This document shows, one piece after another, positions 31,585 to 41,760 of a stretch of 64,000 nt of DNA. Source of the stretch: Actinomycetota bacterium (GTDB lineage: Bacteria > Actinomycetota > Acidimicrobiia > IMCC26256 > PALSA-555); assembly GCA_016870355.1 (NCBI GenBank), contig VGBR01000001.1:183574-247573 (forward strand), read 5' to 3'. The position numbers and the translations under genes were made by a program. Positions within the stretch are counted from its first letter, which is position 1. Every line of letters begins with the position of its first letter. A model generated the notes under the pieces. That model ran no database searches. It saw only the letters and a program-made list of their open reading frames with translations, and was not told the origin of the DNA.

Positions 31585-33018
31585 ATGACCGGGAGCGCGA
31601 CGCGGAGTCGACCAGACGTAGAGGATCCCTTGCTCGACGAAGACGTTCTCCAACAGACGCTGACGCGCGCGCTGCGAGACGGCGGCGACTTCGCCGAGAT
31701 CTTCGTCGAGCGTCGGTCATCATCGAGCGCACAGCTCGACGACGGGAAGATCGAAGAGCTCGTGTCGGGCCACGCAAGCGGAGCCGGCGTGCGTGTCGTG
31801 CGCGGTGAGACCACGGGCTACGCACACACCGCGGACCTCACCGGCGAGGGGTTGCGCAACGCCGCGGAGGCTGCGGCCGCGGCTGCTCGTGGCAACGGAG
31901 GCGGCGCGCAAGTGATCGCGCTCACCCGCCGACACGTCGAGCGAACGCACGAGGTCACCGACGCGCCCGAGACCACGCCGAAGGCTCGCAAGCTGGAGGT
32001 GCTCGCGCGTGCCGATGACGCGGCGCGTGCTCGTGGTGACTCGATCCGGCAAGTGCGCGCGGCATACGCCGACGGGCGCCGTCGCATCCTCGTGGCGAAC
32101 TCCGAAGGACTGCTTGCGGAGGACGACCAGGTGCGGACGCGCTTCTCCGTGCAATGCGTTGCGGTCGGAGACACGGGGATGCAGACCGGCACCGAGGCGC
32201 CCGGCCGAAGTGTGGGCTTCGAGCTGTTCGACGAGATCGATCCCGAAGAGGTGGCTCGCATCGCCGCCGACCGCGCGCTCACGATGCTGTCGGCCCGCCC
32301 GGCGCCGTCGGGGAAGCTCCCCGTGGTGCTGCGGCGCGGCGCCGGTGCGGTGCTGTTCCACGAGGCCTGCGGTCATGGGCTCGAGGCCGACCTCGTGGGG
32401 CGCGACGCGTCGGTGTTCCGCGGTCAGGTCGGCGAGCAGGTGGCGTCGCCGCTCGTCACCCTGGTCGACGACGGCCGGTACGCCCGGGAGTGGGGCACGT
32501 TCGCGATCGACGACGAGGGCGCGCCGGCGCAGCGCAACGTGCTCATCGAAGACGGTGTGCTCACCGACTACATGTGGGATCACCTGCGGGCGCGGAAGGA
32601 AGGTCGACCGAGCTCCGGCAACGGCCGCCGGGAGACCTACGAGCACCTGCCGATGGTCCGCATGACGAACACCTTTCTCCTGTCCGGCGAGGGTGATCCC
32701 GACGATCTCATCGCGAGCACGCCGCACGGCCTGTACTGCACGGCGCTCGGCGGCGGCCAGGTGAACACCGCCACCGGCGACTTCGTGTTCGGCGTGACCG
32801 AGGCCTACCTGATTGAGGACGGCAAGGTCACCGAGCCTGTGCGCGCGGCCCAGCTCATCGGCAACGGGCCCGAGACCCTGCGGCTCGTCGACGCCGTGGC
32901 GAACGACTTCGACACCTGGGCTGGCACGTGCGGCAAAGAGGGTCAGGGGGTGCCGGTCTCCTCCGGACAGCCGACGCTGCGAGTCGCGGAGCTCACCGTC
33001 GGCGGCACCGCTGGCTGA
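31585..33018 (+). CDS. tldD: Metalloprotease TldD
   Basis: LFHEACGHGLEADLVGRDASVFRGQVGEQVASPLVTLVDDG; MVRMTNTFLLSGEGDPDDLI. Confidence 0.95.
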   Translation: MTGSATRSRPDVEDPLLDEDVLQQTLTRALRDGGDFAEIFVERRSSSSAQLDDGKIEELVSGHASGAGVRVVRGETTGYAHTADLTGEGLRNAAEAAAAAARGNGGGAQVIALTRRHVERTHEVTDAPETTPKARKLEVLARADDAARARGDSIRQVRAAYADGRRRILVANSEGLLAEDDQVRTRFSVQCVAVGDTGMQTGTEAPGRSVGFELFDEIDPEEVARIAADRALTMLSARPAPSGKLPVVLRRGAGAVLFHEACGHGLEADLVGRDASVFRGQVGEQVASPLVTLVDDGRYAREWGTFAIDDEGAPAQRNVLIEDGVLTDYMWDHLRARKEGRPSSGNGRRETYEHLPMVRMTNTFLLSGEGDPDDLIASTPHGLYCTALGGGQVNTATGDFVFGVTEAYLIEDGKVTEPVRAAQLIGNGPETLRLVDAVANDFDTWAGTCGKEGQGVPVSSGQPTLRVAELTVGGTAG

Positions 33019-33032
33019 CGCGCGGCACGCTC

Positions 33033-34382
33033 ATGGCTGATCTCCTCGGACTGGTCGTCGACCTCGCCGAGCGCGCCGCGCCGGGTGAGGAGCTCGAGGC
33101 GTACGCATCGCACACCCGCGAGACCGACGTGAAGGTCTTCGACGGCGAGGTCGAGTCGCTCACCGTCGCTGAACGCGCGGGAGTTGGCGTGCGCGTGGTC
33201 ATTGAAGGCCGGCAGGGGTTCGCGTGGGCGGCGACGCTCGAGCCGGAGATCATCGACGCCGCGCTCGCCGACGCGCGAGACAACGCACGGTTCGCGACAC
33301 CCGACGAGTGGCACGGACTGGTCACTGCCGAGGAAGCACGCTCGAACGACGCAGTGACCCTGGACCTCTGGTCCGAAGAGCTCGCGCGAACAACTACCGA
33401 CGCGAAGGTCGCGTTCGCGCTGGAGCTCGAAGCAGCCACCCGCGCCGCCGACCCGCGGGTGCGCGGCGTCGAGTACGCGTCGTACGGCGATGGGCTGACG
33501 GAGCTCGCGGTCGCGAGCTCACACGGTGTGCAAGCGGCGTCGCAGCGCACGACGGCCGGCTGCGTGGTGATCGCAATGGCCGGCGAGGATGCGCAGACCC
33601 AGACCGGGTACGGACTGAGCGCGGGGCGCGCGTTCAGCGATCTCGATCCCGCGAAGGCCGCGGCCGACGCCGCCACGCGCTCCACGCGTCTGCTCGGTGC
33701 CACGCAGCCGCCATCACGAAGACTGCCAGTTGTGTTCGATCCGCTAGTCACGGCTTCGTTGCTCGGCGTGCTCGGCGCAGCGTTGAGCGGCGAAGCGATC
33801 GTGAAGGGTCGGTCGATCTTCGTGGGTCGCGAGGGTGAGTCCGTAGCCGCGCCGTGCGTGACGCTGCAGGACGATCCCACCAACGCCGACGCCCACGGGG
33901 CGACGATGCACGACGCGGAAGGAGTGGCATCACGTCGGAACGACCTGATCGTCGAGGGCGTGCTGCGTGGCTTCCTCCACAACACCTACACGGGTCGCCG
34001 ATCGAACACTGGCACGAACGGTGCCGCGGTTCGCTCGTTCGCCTCGACACCCGGATGTGGCGCGCGTGCGATCTCGCTTTCGCCCGGGACGCGCAGCCCC
34101 GAAGACCTCATGACGGGGTTGGAGGAGGCGCTCTACGTGCAGTCGGTGAGCGGTCTGCACTCGGGCACCAACCCGGTGAGCGGTGACTTCTCCGTCGGGG
34201 CCGAAGGACTCATGGTGCGCGACGGCGCGTTCGCTGAGCCCGTGCGCGAGGTCACGATCGCCTCGACCCTCCCGCGCATCCTGCTCGACATCGCCGAGGT
34301 CGGGACGGACCTCGAATGGCTCCCGGGCAGTGCGGCTGGCCTGACGGTCTTGGTGTCCGAGATGACGATGAGTGGGGCTTGA
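33033..34382 (+). CDS. pmbA: TldE/PmbA family protein
   Basis: Follows tldD; LPVVFDPLVTASLLGVLGAALSGEAIVKGRS; GTNPVSGDFSVGAEGLMVRDG. Confidence 0.94.
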   Translation: MADLLGLVVDLAERAAPGEELEAYASHTRETDVKVFDGEVESLTVAERAGVGVRVVIEGRQGFAWAATLEPEIIDAALADARDNARFATPDEWHGLVTAEEARSNDAVTLDLWSEELARTTTDAKVAFALELEAATRAADPRVRGVEYASYGDGLTELAVASSHGVQAASQRTTAGCVVIAMAGEDAQTQTGYGLSAGRAFSDLDPAKAAADAATRSTRLLGATQPPSRRLPVVFDPLVTASLLGVLGAALSGEAIVKGRSIFVGREGESVAAPCVTLQDDPTNADAHGATMHDAEGVASRRNDLIVEGVLRGFLHNTYTGRRSNTGTNGAAVRSFASTPGCGARAISLSPGTRSPEDLMTGLEEALYVQSVSGLHSGTNPVSGDFSVGAEGLMVRDGAFAEPVREVTIASTLPRILLDIAEVGTDLEWLPGSAAGLTVLVSEMTMSGA

Positions 34383-34407
34383 TCAGCGGCTCGTCACCAG
34401 TTCCTCG

Positions 34408-35064
34408 CTACGCCGTTCCCCGGCGCGCCAGCATCTCGTCGAGCTCGGCGATCGTGACCATGGGGTCGGGCGTCACCTGGATGCACTCGAGGCCGACCGC
34501 GCGGGCGGATTCGATGTTCTCCTCGTTGTCGTCGAGGAACACCGCGGCGGTGGGCTCGGTGCCGACGCGCTCACACGTCAGCTCGTAGATGCGCTGATCG
34601 GGCTTGCGCAGTCCGACCTCACTGGAGTCGATGACGACGGGGAAGAGCTCCAGCACCGGGAAGCTCGCGCGCCACGCGTCGGAGAACTCCTTCGCGTTGT
34701 TGGTGAGCAGCGCGAGCTTCATGCCGTCGTCGCGCAATCCACGGATGCGGTGCACGACTGGCCACTGGATCTGGAGCCCGCGCGTCGCCGAGAACCTCGT
34801 GAACGCGTCGGCGTCGAGCTCGCGGCCGATGATCTCCGGTGCGCGACGCTCGAGTCCGGCGAGGTAGTCGGCGAAGCTGAGCTCGCCGGTCTCGAGCCGA
34901 TGGAAGTCGGGGTTCGCTTCGTCCGGACCGCCGAAGAGCAGACGATTCAGCGATCCGCGCGGGACACCGAACTCGTCGTCGACCGGGTCGAGATCGTGGA
35001 ACACCGGCACCGAGATCACGCCACCGAAGTCGAAGATGACGGCCTCGATCGGCTCGGAGCTCAT
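34408..35064 (-). CDS. HAD-superfamily hydrolase
   Basis: AVIFDFGGVIS; LALLTNNAKEF; VFLDDNEENIESARAVG. Confidence 0.92.
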   Translation of the reverse strand: MSSEPIEAVIFDFGGVISVPVFHDLDPVDDEFGVPRGSLNRLLFGGPDEANPDFHRLETGELSFADYLAGLERRAPEIIGRELDADAFTRFSATRGLQIQWPVVHRIRGLRDDGMKLALLTNNAKEFSDAWRASFPVLELFPVVIDSSEVGLRKPDQRIYELTCERVGTEPTAAVFLDDNEENIESARAVGLECIQVTPDPMVTIAELDEMLARRGTA

Positions 35065-35092
35065 CCAACAGGCCCGTTCATCTCAGGCCCGT

Positions 35093-35926
35093 TCATCTCA
35101 GGCCGGTCGCAAAGATCACGATCACTCCGATTCCGAACACGATTCTGTACACGACGAACGGTGCAAACGACTTCGTCGTGATGAGTCGCAGCAGCCCCGC
35201 GATCGCGACGAAGCCGCTGACACCCGAAGCGATGGTGCCCCAGATCATCGGCTCCACGAAGTCGTCGGGGATGCCTCGCCCGGTGAGCACGTCGACAGCC
35301 TTGTAGAGCGCGGCCCCGCCGATGATCGGGATGCTCATCAAGAACGACAAGCGCGCGGCCGCGGCGCGGTCGAAGTGCAGCCAGCGTCCGACCGACATCG
35401 TGACGCCCGAGCGTGAGATGCCCGGCTGGAGTGCGAGTGCTTGCGCCACGCCCATCACGATCGCGTCGCGCGTGCCGAAGCTCTCGGTAGGGCGACTCCC
35501 GGCGAGGCGGTCGGCGAACCAGAGGACGACACCGAAGACCACGAGCATCACGCCGATCAGCACCGGGTCGCCGAGCTCCTTGTCGATCGTGCTGCTCAGG
35601 GCGGCACCCACGATCGCGCCGGGGACGGCCGACAGGAGGAGGAGCCAGGCGAGCCGCTCGTCGGTGGTTCGAATCTGGCGGGTGCGGATCGTGCGGAGCC
35701 CGGCAGCGGCGTAGCGGCCGAGGTCCTTGCGGAAGTACCAGAGCGCGGCCACCAACGTGCCGATGTGCAGCGCGACGTCGAAGGTCTTGTTGAGCTGCGG
35801 ACGGTTGACGAGCTCGTTCCACTCGAACAGCTCGGGCACGAGGATGAGGTGCCCGCTCGACGAGATCGGCAGGAACTCCGAGAGACCCTGGACGATCCCG
35901 AGGACGATGGCGTGCAGAACCGGCAC
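35093..35926 (-). CDS. uppP: Undecaprenyl-diphosphatase
   Basis: IVQGLSEFLPISSSGHLILVP; QALALQPGISRSGVTM. Confidence 0.97.
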   Translation of the reverse strand: MPVLHAIVLGIVQGLSEFLPISSSGHLILVPELFEWNELVNRPQLNKTFDVALHIGTLVAALWYFRKDLGRYAAAGLRTIRTRQIRTTDERLAWLLLLSAVPGAIVGAALSSTIDKELGDPVLIGVMLVVFGVVLWFADRLAGSRPTESFGTRDAIVMGVAQALALQPGISRSGVTMSVGRWLHFDRAAAARLSFLMSIPIIGGAALYKAVDVLTGRGIPDDFVEPMIWGTIASGVSGFVAIAGLLRLITTKSFAPFVVYRIVFGIGVIVIFATGLR

Positions 35927-35968
35927 GCGCTCACCCTATGACGCGCCTTCAGAACGCTGGTGCTTGCT

Positions 35969-36667
35969 CTACGGGGAGTTGGTGTCCTCGGGCGGCACGA
36001 GGCTGATCGTGATGACGCCGTGGGTCATCGCGAAAACGAGGTCGCGCGCTTGGCGAGGCGTGACCAGCAGCGTGACGCCCCGTGCCGCACCACCCGTCGT
36101 TGCGGAGCTGGCCGCGTTCACACCGAGCACCAGCACACCCTCGGCGATGACCGTGGCCGAGCCGGTGCTGAGCGAGTCCAAGCCCTCGAGTGATTCCGCA
36201 TCGCCAGTCGGGAAAGAGCCCCCCTCGAAGCTCGCGAGCACGTCGACCGACGCGCCGACGCGCGGCTGCACCGCGTCTGCCACCACGATGCGCAGCGCAC
36301 GCATGCCATTCGGGATCGCGCCGTCGAGGCCGGTGCGGTGGCGCGCCGCGACGTTGCCACGCGCTACAAAGCCATCACGGAGCAGCGGCACGGTCACGAC
36401 CCGACCGACGGCGGCGCGCTTGTCGTCGAACACTTCGGGCGGCAGCTGCGACGAGTAGATCGTGCGCGTGGTGACGTCACCCGATGTGATCCTTGTGCCA
36501 ACGAGGAGGTCGCGCCGCGCGACGACCGCTTGTCGTGGTTCGCCGAACTCCTTCGCTCGACGGTGCAGCGCGGCGAGATCAGACGCAACCAATGCCGCAG
36601 TGACCACCACCACGATGACCGCGCCAACACGAAGCACGACCGCGCGCGGCGGCGCAGGGCGTCTCAC
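35969..36667 (-). CDS. SAF-domain protein (CpaB/RcpC-like)
   Basis: N-terminal TM then VVARRDLLVGTRITSGDV..VPLLRDGFVARGNVA. Confidence 0.8.
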   Translation of the reverse strand: MRRPAPPRAVVLRVGAVIVVVVTAALVASDLAALHRRAKEFGEPRQAVVARRDLLVGTRITSGDVTTRTIYSSQLPPEVFDDKRAAVGRVVTVPLLRDGFVARGNVAARHRTGLDGAIPNGMRALRIVVADAVQPRVGASVDVLASFEGGSFPTGDAESLEGLDSLSTGSATVIAEGVLVLGVNAASSATTGGAARGVTLLVTPRQARDLVFAMTHGVITISLVPPEDTNSP

Positions 36668-36733
36668 CTGGAATACCTCCCGACCGAAGCGCGCCGGGCG
36701 CGCGCGATGGAGGGAAGGCCAGGGGGAGGTGCG

Positions 36734-37120
36734 TCAGGACTTGCTGCTGGACCCCGAAGAGCTCGAGGTGTCACTCGACTTGCTCGACTTGCTCGACTTG
36801 CTCGACGCACCCGAGGAGCCGGAGTCCGACGACGTCGAGCTGGAGTCTGACGACTTGGACTCCGACTTCTTGGAGTCGGACTTCGAGTCCGACTCCGATT
36901 CCGACGTCTCCGACTTGCTCGAACCTCGGCCATTGCCGGTCCCCGAGCGGTTGTCGGTCTTGTAGAAGCCCGAGCCCTTCAGCACGATGCCCGCCGCGCT
37001 GAGCACCTTGGCCAGGGCGCCACCGCAGGCTTCGTGCGTCGTGAGCGCCGAGTCGGTGATCGACTGCCACACCTCGATCTCGTCGCCGCACTTGTTGCAG
37101 CGGTATCGATAGGTCGGCAT
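36734..37120 (-). CDS. FmdB-type zinc-ribbon protein with Ser/Lys/Asp low-complexity tail
   Basis: [34 protein letters not shown]; tail [15 protein letters not shown]... Confidence 0.92.
   Translation of the reverse strand: MPTYRYRCNKCGDEIEVWQSITDSALTTHEACGGALAKVLSAAGIVLKGSGFYKTDNRSGTGNGRGSSKSETSESESDSKSDSKKSESKSSDSSSTSSDSGSSGASSKSSKSSKSSDTSSSSGSSSKS
36774..36806. repeat. 9-bp tandem repeat (ctcgacttg, ~3.7 units) in FmdB tail
   Basis: ctcgacttgctcgacttgctcgacttgctcgac. Confidence 0.9.
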
Positions 37121-37234
37121 CGGCGTGCTCTCGGGTGGCCTGGTGCTCTTAGCACTCGTGGGCTGGGACTGCTAAGGCTACCGCACTCTCGACGAGCACA
37201 CCTCCGGCGACCGGCCCGACAGAATGACGCTCGC

Positions 37235-37942
37235 ATGTCGGAGCTCGTACAGGCCCTCGTCCTCGTCCCCTTCGCCTACCTGCTCGGCACGTTCCCGAGC
37301 GCGCGGCTCGTGGCCCGTCGGCGCGACATCGACGTCCACAACGAGGGGTCGGGCAACCCGGGCGCCTCGAACATCTTCCGACTCATGGGCTGGAAGTGGG
37401 GCCTGCTCGTGCTGGTGCTCGACATCGGCAAGGGCGCGCTCGCCGCCGGGATCGGCGCGATCGTCGACGACGGGTTCGACGGGCACCGCGGTGCCTACAT
37501 CCTCGGACTCTCCGCCGTGCTCGGTCACGTGTTCCCGATCACCCGGCACTTCAAAGGTGGCCGTGGAGTCGCGACCAGTGCCGGCGCACTCGCCGTGCCG
37601 CACCCCCTCGTGATGGTCATCACCGGGATCGTGTGGATCGCGATTGCGCGCGGCTTGCGCCGGGCTTCGGTCGCCTCGGTCGTGGCTGTGGTCACCTTCA
37701 CGGTGATCGTCGTCGCTCGCGGTGCGAGCTGGCTCGACATGACCGTGGTCAGCGTGATCGCCGGGCTGATCATCATCCGGCACTTGAAGAGCCTGTTGCG
37801 CGTCGTGCGCGGCCAGGAGATCGGCCTGCGCTCCGACCTCGAGTCGCGCGGTGAGGCGACGAGGCGCTTCGACCTGTCGCCCAGGCCAGATCTGGAAACC
37901 GAGGCGACTCCCTCCTCGGATGCTGGTGAGCCGCCGGCATGA
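37235..37942 (+). CDS. plsY: Glycerol-3-phosphate acyltransferase
   Basis: GTFPSARLVARRRDIDVHNEGSGNPGASNIFRLMG; HVFPITRHFKGGRGVATSAG. Confidence 0.96.
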   Translation: MSELVQALVLVPFAYLLGTFPSARLVARRRDIDVHNEGSGNPGASNIFRLMGWKWGLLVLVLDIGKGALAAGIGAIVDDGFDGHRGAYILGLSAVLGHVFPITRHFKGGRGVATSAGALAVPHPLVMVITGIVWIAIARGLRRASVASVVAVVTFTVIVVARGASWLDMTVVSVIAGLIIIRHLKSLLRVVRGQEIGLRSDLESRGEATRRFDLSPRPDLETEATPSSDAGEPPA

Positions 37943-38850
37943 GCGCGGCGAAGCAGGGCGCCGTCTCCAAAGCCGTGATTCCGGCCGCGGGTTTGGGCAC
38001 CCGGTTCTTGCCGGCCACCAAGAGCCAGCCGAAGGAGCTCCTCCCGATCGTCGACAAGCCGTCGATCCAATACGTGGTCGAGGAGGCGGTGGCGGCGGGC
38101 ATCACCGACGTGCTCGTGGTGATCGGGCCCGAGAAGCAGGCGATCCAAGACCACTTCTCCAGTGATGCCGAGCTCGAGCGCCATCTGGAGGAGCAGGGCA
38201 AGCTCGACCTGCTTGCAGAGGTCCGCGCCGTGAGCAACCTCGCCGATCTCCACTACGTGAGTCAGCTCGAGCCGCTGGGGCTCGGCCACGCAGTGTCGAT
38301 GGCGCGCGAGCACGTGGGCGACGAGCCGTTCGCGGTGATGCTCGCAGATGACTTGATGATCGATGACGCCGTGCTCCTCTCGCGCATGCTGGCGACGCAG
38401 GCCGAGCACGGCGGCGCGGTGCTCGCGCTGATGGAGTCGACGCCCGAGGAGATCTCCGCGTACGGCTGCGCCGCCGTGGAGGAGATCGAATCGACGAAGT
38501 CGGGGATGGCTGGAGTCATGCGCGTGCGGGGCGTGGTCGAGAAGCCGAAGCCTGCCGATGCGCCGTCGAACCTCGCGGTGATCGGCCGCTACGTGCTCCC
38601 GCCCGAGGTGTTCGACGCGCTCGACCGGACGACGCCGGGGATGGGCGGCGAGATCCAGCTCACCGACGCGATCGGGCTCCTCATCGACGAGTGTCCGGTG
38701 CACGGCGTGACGTTCTCCGAGGGCCGGTACGACGCGGGCGACAAGCTCGACTTCCTGCGCGCCAACGTCGAGCTCGCGCTCGACCGGGACGACCTTGGAC
38801 CGGGTCTCGCGGAGGTCCTGAAGTCGATCGTGGCGCGCCGCGGGCTCTGA
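37939..38850 (+). CDS. galU: UTP-glucose-1-phosphate uridylyltransferase
   Basis: VIPAAGLGTRFLPATKSQPKELLPIVDKPSIQYVVEEAVAAGI. Confidence 0.97.
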   Translation: MSAAKQGAVSKAVIPAAGLGTRFLPATKSQPKELLPIVDKPSIQYVVEEAVAAGITDVLVVIGPEKQAIQDHFSSDAELERHLEEQGKLDLLAEVRAVSNLADLHYVSQLEPLGLGHAVSMAREHVGDEPFAVMLADDLMIDDAVLLSRMLATQAEHGGAVLALMESTPEEISAYGCAAVEEIESTKSGMAGVMRVRGVVEKPKPADAPSNLAVIGRYVLPPEVFDALDRTTPGMGGEIQLTDAIGLLIDECPVHGVTFSEGRYDAGDKLDFLRANVELALDRDDLGPGLAEVLKSIVARRGL

Positions 38851-38851
38851 G

Positions 38852-40090
38852 ATGCCTCTCGTTCCGCTGGAACAAGTCCGCGACGAGATCCTGCGCGCGG
38901 TCTCGGTCCTCGAACCGATCGAGGTTCCACTCGCCGACGCGCATGGCCTCGTCCTGGCCGAGGCAGTGTCGACCAGCGAGGACGTGCCGCCGTTCGCGAA
39001 CACCGCGATGGATGGCTACGCCGTGCGCGCTTGCGACACGAGCGGCGCGAGTACGGATGCGCCAGTCAGCTTGAAAGTGGTGGGGGAGCTGCCCGCCGGC
39101 CGTGCGCCGGATCGGGTGGTCGGCCCGGGTGAGGCGATCCGGATCATGACCGGCGCTCCAATCCCCGAAGGCGCTGATGCGATCGTGATGGTCGAGCGGA
39201 CCCGGATCGAAGAGGGAGTGGGCTCTGCGGTTCTCGTGGAGGTCGAAGCCAAGCCCGGCGATCACGTGCGGCCGGCCGGAGGCGATCTGACCCAAGGGCA
39301 ACAGGTCTTCCCGGCCGGGGCCGTCCTCTCGGGTGCCCACCTCGGGGTGCTGGCCAGCGTGGGCGCATCGACGGTCCAGGTGCACCCCCGCCCGAAGGTG
39401 GGCGTCCTGTCGACCGGCGACGAGCTCGTCGAGGCTGGGCCACCGGGCAGCTCGGCGCCTTCCCTCGGTCCCGGGCAGATCCGCGACTCCAACCGGCCGA
39501 TGCTGCTCGCGATCGCTCGGGAGTCCGGCTTCGAACCGATCGACCTTGGTGTCGCGCGCGATGACGAGGCGAGCATCGTGGCCACTCTCGAAGACGCGTT
39601 CGCGCGCTGCGACGCGGTCCTCACGAGCGGCGGCGTGTCGGTGGGTGACTACGACTACGTGAAGGCCGCGCTCGAACGTCTCGGGCGCCTCGAGTGGCGA
39701 CAGGTCGCGATCAAGCCGGCGAAGCCGCTCGCGTTTGGGGTTGTGAGCGACACACCGGTGTTCGGCCTGCCCGGTAATCCGGTGTCGTCACTCGTGAGCT
39801 TCGAGCTGTTCGCACGTCCCGCCATCTTGAAGCTCGCCGGTCACGAGCACACCCTCCGGCCTGAGGTCACGGCGCGCGCCGCGCACGACTTCGCGCGCAA
39901 GCCCGACGGGAAGGTGCACCTCGACCGCGTGCATGTGCAGTGGGAGCGCGATTCCTACGTCGCCACCAGCACCGGCAGGCAGGAGAGCAACGTGCTCTCG
40001 GCAACCGCCAGCGCGAACGGCTTCGCACTCATCCCCGACGGCGACGGCATTCGGGAGGGCGAGTCCGTGCAGGTGATGCTGCTCTCCTGA
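38852..40090 (+). CDS. moeA: Molybdopterin molybdenumtransferase
   Basis: PPFANTAMDGYAVRA; IMTGAPIPEGADAIVMVE; GGVSVGDYDYVK; GLPGNPVSSLVSFELF. Confidence 0.97.
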   Translation: MPLVPLEQVRDEILRAVSVLEPIEVPLADAHGLVLAEAVSTSEDVPPFANTAMDGYAVRACDTSGASTDAPVSLKVVGELPAGRAPDRVVGPGEAIRIMTGAPIPEGADAIVMVERTRIEEGVGSAVLVEVEAKPGDHVRPAGGDLTQGQQVFPAGAVLSGAHLGVLASVGASTVQVHPRPKVGVLSTGDELVEAGPPGSSAPSLGPGQIRDSNRPMLLAIARESGFEPIDLGVARDDEASIVATLEDAFARCDAVLTSGGVSVGDYDYVKAALERLGRLEWRQVAIKPAKPLAFGVVSDTPVFGLPGNPVSSLVSFELFARPAILKLAGHEHTLRPEVTARAAHDFARKPDGKVHLDRVHVQWERDSYVATSTGRQESNVLSATASANGFALIPDGDGIREGESVQVMLLS

Positions 40091-40109
40091 TCCCCGGGGC
40101 GCACGCGAG

Positions 40110-40139
40110 ACGACCAGGGGTCTGGGCGCCCCTGGTCGT
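40110..40139 (+). terminator. Hairpin downstream of moeA
   Basis: acgaccagggg-tctgggcg-cccctggtcgt, 11-bp stem. Confidence 0.7.
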
Positions 40140-40649
40140 GTCGCCGTGCTTGGTATCTCTCGGGACCCGTGCGCTCCCGGCCCCGGCCCGCCCCGAGAAG
40201 GCCGGGACCGCGAGCGCCGGTCGCTCGGTGCTCAACCCCCGCTGAACACCTCGGAACTGCTCACGATCACCCGGTCCGACTCGAGCGTGCCCTCTCGAGC
40301 CGATGCGGTTGCTCCATGGCTGTCCACCCCTGCGCCGACCCGGCTCGTCCCGCGACCGACTGCCCACCGGTCTTGGAAGAGCTCTGGTCTGCGAGCCATG
40401 GGTCCTCGTGTGCGTCGGGTCCAACGAACACAACCGGCACCCAACACTCTGCACGTGCAGAGCGGGGGCCGGTTTCGCCTGGCTCCCCGTCGTCCCTAGC
40501 GACCAGTTGTCGGACGACGGATCGTTGCCTCCCTGAGCAGGTGGCTCGATCGTCCTCGCCTCAGCCACTCTTCGTGGCCGAGCAGGAGCAGCAAACCACG
40601 GAGAGTGGCACGAGTCAAGGGAAAGCTTCCGGCCGGTACGCTCCGAGGC

Positions 40650-41657
40650 ATGAGCCCCGAACCCGGCGTCCTCCAAGACAGCTGTGGCCGGGTCGTCGGT
40701 GACCTTCGGATCTCCATCACGGATCGCTGCAACTTCCGGTGCACCTACTGCATGCCGGATGAGGGGATGCAGTGGCTCGACCGGGCCGAGCTGCTCACCT
40801 ACGAGGAGCAGGTCCGGGTCGCCCGGATCTGTGTCGACCGCTGGGGCTTCGACGCCATCCGGGTGACCGGCGGTGAACCCACCGTCCGGTCGCACCTCCC
40901 GCGGCTGTTCTCCCTCCTCGCGCCGCTGGGCACCGACCTCGCCATGACCACGAACGGCGTGAAGCTCCCCGAGCTCGCGCACGACCTCGCGGCCGCGGGC
41001 CTGCGCCGGGTGAACATCTCGCTCGACACCCTGCGGCCGGAGACGTTCCTCGCGCTCACGCGCCGCGCCGAGCTCGACCGTGTGCTCGCTGGCGTCGATG
41101 CCGCGCTCGCCGCGGGACTCGCGCCGGTGAAGATCAACTGCGTCGTGATCCGCGGCGTCAACGACGACGAGGTCGTCGATCTCGCGGCGTTCGGTCGCGC
41201 CAAGGGCGTCGGGATCCGCTTCATCGAGTTCATGCCGCTCGACGCATCCCACGAATGGTCCATGAGTCGCGTCGTGCCAGCGAGCGAGATCCGCGATGCG
41301 ATCCACAACGTCTTTCCGCTCGAGCAGCACGCGCCCTCTGGGCACGTCGAGCCGGCGGAGCGCTACGCGTACAGCGACGGCGTCGGTGATGTTGGCTTCA
41401 TCGCTTCGGTGACCGAGCCGTTCTGCGGTGACTGCGATCGGGTGCGCATCACCGCCGAGGGCAAGTTCCGTTCGTGTCTGTTCGCGCTCGACGAGCACGA
41501 TCTGCGGCCGGTGCTGCGTGATGGGCCGGATGGTGGTTCAGATGACGAGGTCGCGGCGGTCATCGAGGCTGCGGTCGCAAAGAAGTGGGCCGGGCACCGG
41601 ATCGGCCAGGTCGACTTCATCCAGCCCCCACGATCGATGAGCCAGATCGGCGGCTGA
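40650..41657 (+). CDS. moaA: GTP 3',8-cyclase
   Basis: RISITDRCNFRCTYCMPDEGMQWL; TGGEPTVR; C-terminal GG. Confidence 0.97.
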   Translation: MSPEPGVLQDSCGRVVGDLRISITDRCNFRCTYCMPDEGMQWLDRAELLTYEEQVRVARICVDRWGFDAIRVTGGEPTVRSHLPRLFSLLAPLGTDLAMTTNGVKLPELAHDLAAAGLRRVNISLDTLRPETFLALTRRAELDRVLAGVDAALAAGLAPVKINCVVIRGVNDDEVVDLAAFGRAKGVGIRFIEFMPLDASHEWSMSRVVPASEIRDAIHNVFPLEQHAPSGHVEPAERYAYSDGVGDVGFIASVTEPFCGDCDRVRITAEGKFRSCLFALDEHDLRPVLRDGPDGGSDDEVAAVIEAAVAKKWAGHRIGQVDFIQPPRSMSQIGG

Positions 41658-41760
41658 GCGGCGGGTCCAGCCTTTCCACGCCGCCCCGCCGTGCGGACCG
41701 CGTCCGAGCGACGACGAACCGGAACAGCACAACAGCGACCTCACCCATACACTCTCGGCC

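Noticed and set aside
40160-40230. Possible copy of the palindromic element (gggaccgcgagcgccggtcgctcgg)
   Set aside because: Only short similarity and a 6-bp stem; not convincing without alignment.
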